DNA of 46,267 nt from CAZCGA01 sp964498075 (GCA_964498075.1 CAZCGA010000038.1:1-46267); one strand, 5' to 3'. Shown: positions 7,881 to 16,744, counted from the first letter of the stretch. The notes: a model not told the origin generated them from the sequence alone. Translations and numbers: made by a program.

Positions 7881-9089
7881 GTGGCTCCACGCAAGGATAT
7901 CGTTGTGCGAATTCTGTTCACCTTCGTTGGCGGTAAAGGGCACTTCGTCCCGCTCATCCCCGTCGCTAGCGCGGCCGAGGCGGCGGGCCACACCGTCGCC
8001 TTTGGATGCGGGCCGTCGATGGTCCCGACGGTCGTGGCCGCCCGCTTCACCGTGTTTCCCCTGGGCACAGGCACCGCCAGCCCACCGCAACGGATCCCAC
8101 TCCGCCCACTCGACTCCGCGCGGGAAGATCAGGAGTTCCGGGACCGCTTCGCGCGCTACGCGGCCCGGTACCGGGCGCCGCACACCATCGCGGTGTGCAC
8201 CGAGTGGCAGCCCGACGTCCTCGTGTGCGACGAGACCGACTTCGGCGGCATGGTCGCGGCCGAGCGCCTCGGACTGCCGTACGCGACCGTGCTCGTCATG
8301 GCCGCAGGGTCATTCGTGCGTCCCGAAGTGGTCGGTGAGGCGCTCAACGAGTTGCGCGCCGAACATAGCCTGCCGCCCGACCTCGAGCTAGAAATGCTCC
8401 GCCGCTACCTCGTGCTGTCACCCTTCCCGCCCAGCTTTCGCGACCCGGCATATCCCCTACCAGCCACGGCGCACACCTTCCGTCCGCTGATACCCGAGGC
8501 AGCTGGAGACCCGGCGCCGCCCTGGTCGTCGATGCGGCCCGGTGTGCCGACCGTGTACTTCACCCTGGGCACGGTCTTCAACATGGAGTCGGGCGACCTG
8601 TTCGTGCGGGTGCTCGCCGGGCTGCGCGACCTGCCCGTCAACGTCGTCGTCACCGTCGGACATCACATCGATCCCACGGAACTTGGCCCGCAACCCGCCA
8701 ACGTCTGTATTGAGCGTTATATCGCGCAGGAGTCGATCCTGCCTCATTGCAGCCTGGTCGTCTCACACGGTGGATCGGGCAGTGTGATCGGCGCCCTGGC
8801 ACACGGCCGGCCATCGGTGTTGATCCCCATGGGAGCCGATCAACCCATGAACGCAGCGCGCTGCGTGCAGCTTGGGGTCGCGCGGCTGCTCGACCCAATC
8901 GGCGCTACGCCGGACACCGTGCGTGCCGCGGTTTCCGCTGTTTTGGCAGACCCAGGCTATCGGCGGGCCGCCGAACGCATACGGGACGAATTCGCTGCGC
9001 TGCCAGGACCGGCGCACGCGATCAGGCTGCTCGAACGGCTCGCGGAGGCAACTTGGCCTTGGCGCTCCACGCTTCGGCCAAGCCCCTGA
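7881..9089 (+). CDS. GT1-type (UGT/MGT-like) glycosyltransferase
   Basis: Two-domain GT-B glycosyltransferase of about 400 residues. The N-terminus RILFTFVGGKGHFVPLIPVA is the acceptor-domain start of macrolide or sterol glycosyltransferases. The C-terminal half has YFTLGTVFN, SILPHCSLVVSHGGSGSV, ALAHGRPSVLIPMGADQP and AARCVQLGVAR, the nucleotide-sugar site. The acceptor cannot be predicted. The listed start is GTG 7881. GTG 7905, eight codons later with AAGGA just upstream, is at least as likely and places RILFTF at the N-terminus. The gene is monocistronic in this view. Confidence 0.88.
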   Translation: MAPRKDIVVRILFTFVGGKGHFVPLIPVASAAEAAGHTVAFGCGPSMVPTVVAARFTVFPLGTGTASPPQRIPLRPLDSAREDQEFRDRFARYAARYRAPHTIAVCTEWQPDVLVCDETDFGGMVAAERLGLPYATVLVMAAGSFVRPEVVGEALNELRAEHSLPPDLELEMLRRYLVLSPFPPSFRDPAYPLPATAHTFRPLIPEAAGDPAPPWSSMRPGVPTVYFTLGTVFNMESGDLFVRVLAGLRDLPVNVVVTVGHHIDPTELGPQPANVCIERYIAQESILPHCSLVVSHGGSGSVIGALAHGRPSVLIPMGADQPMNAARCVQLGVARLLDPIGATPDTVRAAVSAVLADPGYRRAAERIRDEFAALPGPAHAIRLLERLAEATWPWRSTLRPSP

Positions 9090-9225
9090 TGCGCCCCGTT
9101 GAGGAGGCCGCCTCCGACGTGGTCTGCGCTTAGCGGGCCAGAGCGTGCCGCAGGATTTTTCGGTTTCGAGACCCCCCTTATGGTGCTACCCTGGGCCGGC
9201 AAATCGAGCTTGGAGGAAATGGCGT

Positions 9226-9720
9226 ATGCAGCGTTTTGCGACCGTCGGCCCGCGTCTCAGGCTGGCATTGGGTATCTGGATGATGGCGGCGACCCTTGCG
9301 GCGCTCGGTCCGGCGACCACCGAAGCAAAGCCGGCGAAGAAGGCCAGTACGGTTCGCAAAGCCACCAGCAAAAAGGCCGAGGAGCCAGCGCGGATGGAAG
9401 ACGCCGCGGACGCCTTCCCGGCATTCTGCGAGGAATGGATGCAGAAGCTGGTGGAGCGGGAGCGGCACAACGTCGGCCACATAAAATGGGAAGAGCAATC
9501 GCAGGCGGTGAAAGGCGAGTACGTCGGCTACAGCCAGCAGCACACCTGCAAGATGGCAGATAGCCACGTCGTCCCCGTCGGCAAGATCATGTACACCGAG
9601 CTCCGCTACGAGAAGCGCGGCAGCAACATCCCCGAAGCCGAGCGCAGCCCGGCACGCCCGGTGGAAGCCACCGAGGTCACCGAGATCTTCCGCTACGACA
9701 AGGGCAAGTGGATCTACTGA
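9226..9720 (+). CDS. Secreted protein of unknown function
   Basis: A 164-residue protein not recognised by family. It has a signal peptide (LALGIWMMAATLAALGPATTEA), then a Lys/Ala-rich linker, then a compact domain with two Cys (FPAFCEEWM and HTCKMADS) that may pair. The C-terminus is EIFRYDKGKWIY. The domain ends in a beta-rich stretch (GKIMYTELRYEKRG). The ATG at 9226 is favoured by GGAGG 9 bases upstream; the N-terminal extension of the open frame is poor. No partner gene is evident. Confidence 0.7.
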   Translation: MQRFATVGPRLRLALGIWMMAATLAALGPATTEAKPAKKASTVRKATSKKAEEPARMEDAADAFPAFCEEWMQKLVERERHNVGHIKWEEQSQAVKGEYVGYSQQHTCKMADSHVVPVGKIMYTELRYEKRGSNIPEAERSPARPVEATEVTEIFRYDKGKWIY

Positions 9721-9773
9721 TCGTGGAAACGACCTGATTCAATTGGCGGCGCATTTTCGCTAAGGTGCGCCCC

Positions 9774-11150
9774 ATGCCACGTCGGGCACACAAGGCGTGG
9801 GCCGGCCGCATGACGCAGCCGACCCACCATCTAGTCGAGTCGTTCACCACCTCGTTCCCGTTCGACCGCCGGCTGTACGCGCACGACATCGAGGGCAGCA
9901 TCGCGCACTGCGAGATGCTGGCGAAACAGCGCATCATTCCGCGGCGCGACGCCCAACGCATCATCGCGGCGCTGCATCAGATCCGCGCCGAGCTCGACCG
10001 CAACACGTTTCGCGCCTCGCCGGCCGACGAGGATATTCACATGGCCGTCGAGCGGCGGCTCATCGAGAAGATCGGCGCCGGCGGCGGCAAGCTGCACACG
10101 GCGCGCAGCCGCAACGATCAGGTGGCGCTCGATCTGCGTCTGTTCCTGCGGTGCGAAGGTGCCCACATCATCGATCTGCTGCACACCCTGCGGCGCACCC
10201 TGGCAACCGTCGCGGCGCGCGACGCCACGGTCATCCTGCCGGGGTACACGCACCTGCAGCCGGCACAGCCGGTGTTGCTGGCGCACCACTGGCTGGCGTA
10301 CGCGGAGATGCTCGAACGCGACGAAGGCCGCTTCGCTGATTGTTTGAAGCGACTCAATGTCCTGCCGTTGGGCTCCGGCGCGCTCGCCGGCACGACCTTT
10401 CCGATCGATCGTGCCTACGTCGCGCGCCGCCTCGGGTTCATCGCCGTCTCCGCGAACAGCATGGACGCGGTGAGCGACCGCGATTTCGCTGCCGAGTTTC
10501 TCGCCGCCGCGGCAATCACCGGCATGCACCTGAGCCGGCTGGCCGAGGACCTCATCCTGTGGTCCTCGCAGGAGTTCGGCTTCGTCGAGTTTCCCGATGC
10601 CTTCGCCACCGGCAGCTCGATGATGCCGCAGAAGAAGAATCCCGACCTGGCCGAGCTGACCCGTGGGAAGACCGGCCGGCTGTACGGCAACTTGCTGGGC
10701 TTGCTCACCACCCTCAAGGGCCTGCCGCTGACCTACAACCGCGATCTGCAAGAAGACAAGGAGCCGGTGTTCGACAGCGTCGACACGATCAAGGCGACGC
10801 TCGGGATCGCCATTGCGTTGCTGCCGCAGCTGCGTGTGAACCGTGCGCGGATGCGGGCGGCGGCCGCCGCCGGGTTCACCTTGGCAACCGAGCTGGCCGA
10901 CTATCTCAGCACCAAGGGATTGCCGTTCCGCGATGCGCATGGCGTCGTCGGCGAGATCGTCCGCTACTGTCTGGCCAACCAGCTCACCCTCGAAACGTTG
11001 ACCTTGGAGCAGCTGCGCCGCTTCTCTTCGTTGTTCGACGCGGACGTCAAGCGGTGGCTCAGCGTCGAAGCAGCGGTACGCCGTCGGCGCGCCACCGGCG
11101 GGACGTCACCCGACAACGTGCGGCGGCAAGTGAAGAAGCATTGCCGATGA
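9774..11150 (+). CDS. argH: Argininosuccinate lyase
   Basis: Last step of arginine synthesis: argininosuccinate to arginine plus fumarate. The protein is 458 residues, normal for the family. It shows HTARSRNDQVALDLRLF, PGYTHLQPAQP and the fumarase/aspartase signature GSSMMPQKKNPDLAEL near residue 280, which carries the catalytic Ser loop. The ATG at 9774 follows TAAGGTG by about 6 bases; GTG 9765 is an alternative. The stop overlaps the next start (ATGA), so the downstream lipoprotein is translationally coupled. It heads an argH-lipoprotein-dapF-dapA-dapB run. Confidence 0.96.
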   Translation: MPRRAHKAWAGRMTQPTHHLVESFTTSFPFDRRLYAHDIEGSIAHCEMLAKQRIIPRRDAQRIIAALHQIRAELDRNTFRASPADEDIHMAVERRLIEKIGAGGGKLHTARSRNDQVALDLRLFLRCEGAHIIDLLHTLRRTLATVAARDATVILPGYTHLQPAQPVLLAHHWLAYAEMLERDEGRFADCLKRLNVLPLGSGALAGTTFPIDRAYVARRLGFIAVSANSMDAVSDRDFAAEFLAAAAITGMHLSRLAEDLILWSSQEFGFVEFPDAFATGSSMMPQKKNPDLAELTRGKTGRLYGNLLGLLTTLKGLPLTYNRDLQEDKEPVFDSVDTIKATLGIAIALLPQLRVNRARMRAAAAAGFTLATELADYLSTKGLPFRDAHGVVGEIVRYCLANQLTLETLTLEQLRRFSSLFDADVKRWLSVEAAVRRRRATGGTSPDNVRRQVKKHCR

Positions 11151-11662
11151 ATCCAACTACAATGCAAGAGGCAAGAGTGACAGAGGGCTCGTACCTTTGC
11201 CTTCTGCCGCTTGCCTTTTGCCTTTTGACTTTCCTCGCTTCCGGCTGCGGCCGCAAAGGACTTGTGCGTGCGCCCGAAGACGTGGCGCCGGAGCAAATTG
11301 CCGACCTCAGCGCCAGCAGCACCGCCAACGGCATCGAGTTGTCTTGGAGCCGCCCGCGCTCCTACACCGACGGCAGTCGGATGACCGACCTGGGCGGCTT
11401 CGTGGTCGAGCGCTCCGCCGGCAGCGAGCCGCGTGTCGCGTTCCAGCGGATCACCACGCTCGAGGTGAGTGACCGTGACCGCTTTCGTCAGATCAAACGT
11501 TTCCGCTACGTCGATCACGACCTCGCCGCGGGGACGTACCTGTATCGGGTTGTATCTTATACGGTGGATCGGTACTTTAGTGCCCCGTCCAACATCGTGG
11601 CAGCGGAGCTCGCGAGCCCGACCGGGGAGCAGCATGCACCTCTTCCAACCACACAACGGTGA
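11147..11662 (+). CDS. Small lipoprotein with a fibronectin-III-like domain
   Basis: A 171-residue lipoprotein. A hydrophobic signal ends in the lipobox LASGC, followed by GRKG. The mature part has a beta-sandwich pattern (IELSWSRP, GGFVVERS, FRYVDHDLAAGTYLYRVVSY) typical of fibronectin type III folds. Similar lipoproteins sit between argH and the dap genes in Deltaproteobacteria. The start overlaps the argH stop. The signal peptide is encoded by a heptanucleotide repeat (see 11198-11232). Function is unknown; it lies in the outer or inner membrane facing the periplasm. Confidence 0.8.
   Translation: MNPTTMQEARVTEGSYLCLLPLAFCLLTFLASGCGRKGLVRAPEDVAPEQIADLSASSTANGIELSWSRPRSYTDGSRMTDLGGFVVERSAGSEPRVAFQRITTLEVSDRDRFRQIKRFRYVDHDLAAGTYLYRVVSYTVDRYFSAPSNIVAAELASPTGEQHAPLPTTQR
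11198..11232 (+). repeat. Heptanucleotide array encoding a signal peptide
   Basis: Five near-identical 7-base units (tgccttc, tgccgct, tgccttt, tgccttt, tgacttt) form most of the hydrophobic core of the lipoprotein. Two gcaagag units in the opposite sense lie about 20 bases upstream. Confidence 0.7.
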
Positions 11663-11686
11663 ACCGCACGAGGGACCGCGTTGAGC

Positions 11687-12526
11687 ATGGCTCGCCTGCG
11701 CTTCACCAAGATGCACGGCATCGGCAATGACTACGTCTACGTCGATTGCTTCTCGCAGACGGTCGCCGACCCGGCGGCCCTGGCGCGGCGCGTCAGCCCG
11801 CGGCACACCGGGATCGGATCGGACGGCGTGATCCTGATTTCCCCGTCAGCGCTCGCCGACTGCCGCATGGAGATGTACAACGCCGACGGCAGCCGCAGCG
11901 AGATGTGCGGCAACGGCATTCGCTGCGTCGGCAAATACGTCTACGACCACGACCTGGCGCGGCGTGAAACCTTGCGCGTCGAGACGGACGCCGGCATCAA
12001 GGCGCTGCGCCTGCAGACGCGTGATGGGCAGGTGCACAACGTCACGGTGGACATGGGCGAACCGATCCTGGACGGGCCACGCATCCCGGTGGCATCCGAG
12101 GGGCGGGTCGTCAACGCCCCGTTGCAGGTGGCGGGTGAGACATTCCGCATCACCTGCGCCTCGATGGGGAACCCGCATTGCGTCGTCTTCGTCGACGACG
12201 TGGAGGCCCTACCGCTGGCGCAGCTCGGCCCGCAATTCGAGCACCATCCATTCTTTCCGAAACGGGTCAACGCGGAGTTCATTCGAGTGATCAGTCGCGG
12301 CGAGCTACGCATGCGCGTCTGGGAGCGTGGCTCGGGCGAGACCGCCGCGTGCGGCACCGGCGCCTGCGCGGCGCTGGTTGCAGCGGTCCTCAATGCGCGG
12401 GCGGACCGGCGCGCAACCATCCATCTGAACGGCGGCGATCTCGAAGTCGAATGGAGCGCCGCCGACAATCACGTGCTGATGACGGGGCCGGCGGCAGAAG
12501 TCTTCAGCGGAGAGATCGAGGTGTGA
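11687..12526 (+). CDS. dapF: Diaminopimelate epimerase
   Basis: Converts LL- to meso-diaminopimelate, for lysine and peptidoglycan. The protein is 279 residues. It begins LRFTKMHGIGNDYVYVD, and both catalytic Cys are present: MCGNGIRC near residue 75 and ETAACGTGACA near 220. GNPHCVVFVDD and NAEFIRV are also family motifs. ATG 11687 is chosen over TTG 11681. It is followed by dapA after 2 bases, so the dap genes form a tight operon. lysA, which often lies just before dapF in related lineages, is absent here. Confidence 0.96.
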   Translation: MARLRFTKMHGIGNDYVYVDCFSQTVADPAALARRVSPRHTGIGSDGVILISPSALADCRMEMYNADGSRSEMCGNGIRCVGKYVYDHDLARRETLRVETDAGIKALRLQTRDGQVHNVTVDMGEPILDGPRIPVASEGRVVNAPLQVAGETFRITCASMGNPHCVVFVDDVEALPLAQLGPQFEHHPFFPKRVNAEFIRVISRGELRMRVWERGSGETAACGTGACAALVAAVLNARADRRATIHLNGGDLEVEWSAADNHVLMTGPAAEVFSGEIEV

Positions 12527-12528
12527 GC

Positions 12529-13404
12529 ATGTTCAGCGGTTCCATGGTAGCGATCGTCACGCCCTTCCGTGACGGCCAGATCGATACAGCGGCGCTCGAG
12601 CGCTTGATCGAGTTTCACGTGGCAAACGGGACCTCGGCGATCGTCCCGTGCGGCAGCACGGGTGAGTCCGCCACGCTCACGCATCAGGAGCACGTCGACG
12701 TCGTGCGTCTGGTCGTGAAGTTCGTCAAAGGCCGCGTACCGGTGATCGCCGGCACCGGCTCGAACTCCACTGCGGAGGCGATCGCGCTGACCCGCGCCGC
12801 CAAGGAGTCCGGCGCCACCGCCGCCCTGCTGATCTCCCCCTACTACAACAAGCCGACGCAGGAAGGCATCTACCAGCACTACAAGGCGGTCGCGGAGAGC
12901 ACGCGCTTGCCGCTCATCGTCTACAACATCCCGGGACGGACGGCGTCGAAGATCGAAGCGCCAACCATCGCACGGCTCGCCGAGCTGGAGCACATCGTCG
13001 GGCTCAAGGAAGCCACCGGGTCGCTGGACGAGGTCCAGGAGGTGATCCGCCTCTGCGGCGACACGATCGAAGTCTACTGCGGTGACGACTCGCTGACGTT
13101 GCCCATCATGGCGGTCGGCGGCGCCGGCGCGATCTCCGTTGTCGCGAACGTCGTACCCAAGCGATCTGCGGAGATGACGGCCGCGGCGTTGAAGGGCGAT
13201 TGGACCACGGCGCGCCGCCTCCACTACGGGCTGCTGCCCCTGATACGCACCATGACCCTCGAGACGAACCCGATTCCCGTGAAGGCCGCACTGGCCATGA
13301 TGGGCTACTGTCGTGAGGAGATCCGTCCGCCGTTGCTGCCGATGAGCGAGGCGCCGCGCGCCCAGCTGCGCGCCGTCATGAAAGAGTTCGGCTTGCTCGC
13401 GTAG
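12529..13404 (+). CDS. dapA: 4-hydroxy-tetrahydrodipicolinate synthase
   Basis: Condenses pyruvate with aspartate semialdehyde, the first committed lysine step. The protein is 291 residues, the normal length. It has FSGSMVAIVTPF, PCGSTGESATL (pyruvate-binding GSTGE), PYYNKPTQEGIYQHY, VYNIPGRT with the catalytic Tyr near residue 132, and GLKEATG with the Schiff-base Lys near 160. ATG 12529 lies 2 bases after the dapF stop. It is cotranscribed with dapF and dapB. Confidence 0.96.
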   Translation: MFSGSMVAIVTPFRDGQIDTAALERLIEFHVANGTSAIVPCGSTGESATLTHQEHVDVVRLVVKFVKGRVPVIAGTGSNSTAEAIALTRAAKESGATAALLISPYYNKPTQEGIYQHYKAVAESTRLPLIVYNIPGRTASKIEAPTIARLAELEHIVGLKEATGSLDEVQEVIRLCGDTIEVYCGDDSLTLPIMAVGGAGAISVVANVVPKRSAEMTAAALKGDWTTARRLHYGLLPLIRTMTLETNPIPVKAALAMMGYCREEIRPPLLPMSEAPRAQLRAVMKEFGLLA

Positions 13405-13413
13405 GAAGCTGTC

Positions 13414-14226
13414 ATGCCGACGCCACTCGTGGTCTGCGGCGCCGCCGGGCGCATGGGGAAGACGCTGATCGCGCTGATCAGCCAAAATGAGTCGACGCAG
13501 CTTGTTGGTGCGGTCGAAGCGCCCGGCCACCCCGCACTGGGCAAAGACGCGGGCGAGGTCGCAGGGGTCGGACGGCTGGGCGTCGCGATCAGCGAAGACT
13601 TCAGTGCCGCCTGCGGCAGCGACCGTGTGGCGCTCGACTTCACCAACGCGGCCGCCGCGCTCGACCACCTGCGGACGGCGGTCGCGTGCCAGAGCGCCAT
13701 GGTGATCGGCTCCACCGGCTTCACGCCGCCGCAGCAAGCCGAGCTGGATCGGTTGGCGCCGCAAACGCGCTGCGTCATCGCGCCGAACATGAGTGTCGGG
13801 ATCGCCGTCCTGCAGCGGTTGGCGCGGGACGCCGCCGCCGCGCTCGGTACAGACTTCGACACCGAAATCGTCGAGATCCATCACCGCATGAAGATCGACG
13901 CCCCAAGCGGAACTGCACTGGCGTTGGCAAAGACCGTGGCCGAGGCTAGTGGACGGACCTTCGCCACCGATGCGGTGTACGGCCGCGAAGGGGTCGTCGG
14001 CCAGCGCCAGCAACGGGAGATCGGCGTCATGGCTTTGCGGGGCGGCGACATCGTCGGCGACCACACCGTGATCTTCGCCGGCCTCGGTGAGCGCATCGAG
14101 CTGACGCACCGCGCCCAGAGCCGCGACTGCCTCGCCCGCGGTGCCATCCGCGCCGCCCTCTGGCTCGCGCAGCAGCCGATCGGTCGCTACGGTATGGGCG
14201 ACGTCCTCGGCTGGCGGCACGTGTAG
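13414..14226 (+). CDS. dapB: 4-hydroxy-tetrahydrodipicolinate reductase
   Basis: NAD(P)H-dependent reductase, next step after DapA. The protein is 270 residues. It has the dinucleotide-binding GAAGRMGK at residues 9-16, VIGSTGFTP, APNMSVGIAVL, EIVEIHHRMKIDAPSGTAL (catalytic His/Lys region and the DAPSGTA loop) and RGGDIVGDHTV. It lies 9 bases after dapA. In many deltaproteobacterial operons dapL follows; here an unrelated membrane TPR gene follows instead. Confidence 0.96.
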   Translation: MPTPLVVCGAAGRMGKTLIALISQNESTQLVGAVEAPGHPALGKDAGEVAGVGRLGVAISEDFSAACGSDRVALDFTNAAAALDHLRTAVACQSAMVIGSTGFTPPQQAELDRLAPQTRCVIAPNMSVGIAVLQRLARDAAAALGTDFDTEIVEIHHRMKIDAPSGTALALAKTVAEASGRTFATDAVYGREGVVGQRQQREIGVMALRGGDIVGDHTVIFAGLGERIELTHRAQSRDCLARGAIRAALWLAQQPIGRYGMGDVLGWRHV

Positions 14227-14288
14227 GCCGGCCTGGCCCAGCGGTGGCATGATGTTCATCGCCGCCGCCGGCTGGTAGTGTCACACGC

Positions 14289-15941
14289 GTGCGCCTCGGA
14301 CGCCGCCACTTCCTCCACACGGCGCTCATCGCTGCGCTCACCTGCGCCGCCTACAGCGGCAGCTTCGCCGGCGACTTCGTCTCCGACGACGTCCGCGCGG
14401 TACGCGACAACCTGCTGATTCGCGGGCTCGACGCGGCGCACGTGCGGCGGATGTTCGCGACCTTCGACGACAACAACTACATGCCGATCAAGGTGCTGTC
14501 GACGGCGATCGACTACCGCCTCTGGGGGCTGCAGCCGGCCGGCTTTCACGCCACCAACCTGCTGATCCACGTCGCCGCCGCGTCGATCATCTACGCCGTG
14601 TTGCTGCGGCTCGACTTCTCATCCACCGCCGCGCTGCTCACCGCCCTGCTGTGGGCCGTCCACCCGCTGCAAGTCGAGTCGGTGGCGTGGATCAGCGAGC
14701 GCAAGAACGTGTTGTCGGGGTTGTTCTTCTGCGCCGCGTTTCTCGTCTACCTGCGGTTCTCCGAGCGTCCCCGCGCCACGACCTACGCGGCCGTGCTGGC
14801 CCTCTTCATCCTGGCCGTGCTCAGCAAGATGAACACGATGGTGCTGCCGGCGGTCTGCCTGGCGTTCGAGATCGCCTGGCGTTTCCGGCTGCGCCGGCGT
14901 GACCTGCTGGCCACCGCGCCGATGTTCGCGATCGCCGCCGCGGTGGGGTGGTACAACCTGTCGGGCAATCCGATCCACGCGCAGGAGTTTCACGGCGGCA
15001 GCGCCCTGGTGACCTGGCTGAGCAGCGCCGTCGTGGTGTTCCGCTATCTGGGGAACGTCGTGCGGCCGACGCAGCTGTGCGCCGTCTACGATGTGCCGCT
15101 GCGCGGTTCCCTGCTGGCGCCGCCGGTGCTGGCGGCGGTGCTCGGATTGGTGGCGACCGCCGCGCTCACCGTCCGGCTCGTCCGCACGCAGCGGCGCGCC
15201 GGGTTCTGGGTGCTCTGGTTCGGCATCACCTTGTCGCCGATGCTCAACCTGATCCCGTTCCGCAGCCTGATGAACGACCGCTACATGTACCTGGCCCTGC
15301 TCGGTCCGCTGGCGCTGGTCGTCGGCCCGCTGAGCCGTACCGGGCGCTGGCAGCGGCTGCGGACGCTGGCGGTGGCTGCGGCGGTGGTCGTGTGCGTCGG
15401 CTTGACCTACCGGCGCGTGCCGGCGTGGGCGTCGTCGTTCTCGTTGTGGACCGACGGGTTGCAGTGCACCATGTACATCCCGCCGGATCCGGTGGACATC
15501 CCGAGCGACTTCGACGCCAAGGTCGCCTTCCTGCGCGCCGCGGCAGCGCGCCAGCCGGGCTCGGCCCTGCTGCGCAACAACCTCGGCGCGCTCTATTACG
15601 CCGCCGGCCAGAACGATCAGGCCATCGTCGAGCTGGCGGCGGCCGCGCAGCTGGACGCCGGCGCCGCGGTCATCGCCATGAACCTCGGGGAAGCCTACGC
15701 CGCCGCCTACCGTTTCAGCGACGCCAAGACCCGCCTCGTACAGGCGGTGGCATTGGACCCGTACTCATACCTCGCCCATCTCGGCCTCTTGCAGGTCTCC
15801 TTGCGTCTGGGGGACATCGACACGGCGCGGCACGCCTTGACCACCTGCAGCCGCATCCGGCCGCCCCACGGTGGACCCGATCCGCTGTGGGCGGAGCGCG
15901 CTGCATTGGAGGAGTTGAGCGCCGACTTGCAGGAAGAGTGA
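14289..15941 (+). CDS. TMTC-like polytopic membrane protein with C-terminal TPR
   Basis: A 550-residue membrane protein of the TMTC/PMT-like group (GT-C superfamily). An N-terminal membrane helix precedes a lumenal acidic motif FVSDDVRAV. The hallmark segment LLWAVHPLQVESVAWISERK is followed by NVLSGLFF. Several more transmembrane helices and NLIPFRSLMNDRYMYLALLG follow. The last 150 residues are TPR-like (LLRNNLGALYYAAGQNDQAI). Relatives in animals O-mannosylate proteins; the bacterial ones are poorly characterised, so glycosyl transfer to exported proteins is inference. The start is GTG 14289. The many Thr/Pro-rich secreted proteins nearby would be plausible substrates. Confidence 0.8.
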   Translation: MRLGRRHFLHTALIAALTCAAYSGSFAGDFVSDDVRAVRDNLLIRGLDAAHVRRMFATFDDNNYMPIKVLSTAIDYRLWGLQPAGFHATNLLIHVAAASIIYAVLLRLDFSSTAALLTALLWAVHPLQVESVAWISERKNVLSGLFFCAAFLVYLRFSERPRATTYAAVLALFILAVLSKMNTMVLPAVCLAFEIAWRFRLRRRDLLATAPMFAIAAAVGWYNLSGNPIHAQEFHGGSALVTWLSSAVVVFRYLGNVVRPTQLCAVYDVPLRGSLLAPPVLAAVLGLVATAALTVRLVRTQRRAGFWVLWFGITLSPMLNLIPFRSLMNDRYMYLALLGPLALVVGPLSRTGRWQRLRTLAVAAAVVVCVGLTYRRVPAWASSFSLWTDGLQCTMYIPPDPVDIPSDFDAKVAFLRAAAARQPGSALLRNNLGALYYAAGQNDQAIVELAAAAQLDAGAAVIAMNLGEAYAAAYRFSDAKTRLVQAVALDPYSYLAHLGLLQVSLRLGDIDTARHALTTCSRIRPPHGGPDPLWAERAALEELSADLQEE

Positions 15942-15954
15942 GCGGCGCTCCGCA

Positions 15955-16108
15955 GCCCGTGACCTCCGACCGCGACCGTCGCGGCGGGTTGCCGGGGAAG
16001 GCGTGGCGAGTGTCAGCGCCCGTCACGGCGGAACGCGAGCGGCGCGGCGCGTTGCCGGGGAATGGAATTCCCCGGCTGAGGGTGGAGAAAAGTCGTCTGA
16101 AGACGACT
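15955..16108. repeat. Left palindromic repeat block flanking the RAYT gene
   Basis: This block contains ccggggaat-gga-attccccgg (16055-16075) and agtcgtct-ga-agacgact (16091-16108), both perfect hairpins. It also has a further copy of the motif reading gacctccgaccgcga. In reverse complement the block matches the block to the right of the transposase gene and the start of the 314-bp units, so the gene lies between inverted copies. The palindromes may also end transcription of the upstream TPR gene. Confidence 0.85.
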
Positions 16109-16113
16109 CCGTC

Positions 16114-16527
16114 TTACCGCTGGTCTTCGAGGCGCTCGTATACGTCGATCGTCGAATGCTGCTGATGGTGCTGCTTCTGGTTTTCGACGTATGCCACAAC
16201 TGCTCGCAGCGACCGCTCTCCCAGGCTGAGCGCGCCATAACCTTCCTGCCACTGAAAGCGGCGCCCGCCGCTCTCGATCGCATTGACGGCGCGCGAGCTG
16301 GCCCCCTTGAACCGTTTCAGGCACTGCGACAGGCTGCACACCGGCGGCACCGACGCGACAACGTGCACGTGGTCCGCCACGTTCCCGATCGCGTGCAGGA
16401 TCAACCGCAGCTCCGTCGCCGTGGTGCGCAGCGCCCGACGGATCACCTCCTCGCGCCGCTCGTCAATGAGCGGCAACCGCCCATACGTCGCCCAGATGAG
16501 ATGGTAGTGCAACCTCCAGTAGGACAT
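16114..16527 (-). CDS. REP-associated tyrosine transposase (RAYT, Y1/IS200-like)
   Basis: A 137-residue Y1 single-strand transposase. It starts MSYWRLHYHLIWATYGRLPL and has the metal-binding HUH motif as DHVHVVASVPP. The Ser/Lys-rich helix QCLKRFKGASSRAVN follows. The likely catalytic Tyr lies in VVAYVENQKQHH, where RAYTs have YxxxQ. An upstream ATG at 16566 gives 13 extra residues; 16527 is preferred because the family begins there. It is flanked on both sides by inverted palindromes of one repeat family, the classic RAYT arrangement. RAYTs are domesticated transposases thought to mobilise REP sequences. Confidence 0.85.
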   Translation of the reverse strand: MSYWRLHYHLIWATYGRLPLIDERREEVIRRALRTTATELRLILHAIGNVADHVHVVASVPPVCSLSQCLKRFKGASSRAVNAIESGGRRFQWQEGYGALSLGERSLRAVVAYVENQKQHHQQHSTIDVYERLEDQR

Positions 16528-16590
16528 GGCGGTCCCATACCACAAGCCCGCCCCGGCAGTCGTCATCAGATGAGTCGTCTTCAGAACACG

Positions 16591-16644
16591 AGTCGTCTTC
16601 AGACGACTTCTCTCTACCCTCAGCCGGGGAATTCTATTCCCCGG
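16591..16644. repeat. Right palindromic repeat block flanking the RAYT gene
   Basis: agtcgtct-tc-agacgact (16591-16608) and ccggggaat-tct-attccccgg (16624-16644) reproduce the left block in inverted order. A partial gtcgtcttcag copy is at 16573-16585. The block runs straight into a 100-N gap at 16645-16744. Confidence 0.85.
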
Positions 16645-16744
16645 NNNNNNNNNNNNNNNNNNNNNNNNNNNNNNNNNNNNNNNNNNNNNNNNNNNNNNNN
16701 NNNNNNNNNNNNNNNNNNNNNNNNNNNNNNNNNNNNNNNNNNNN

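Noticed and set aside
9831..10940. A 369-codon minus-strand frame opposite argH
   Set aside because: Antisense shadow of a strongly conserved gene; no motif.
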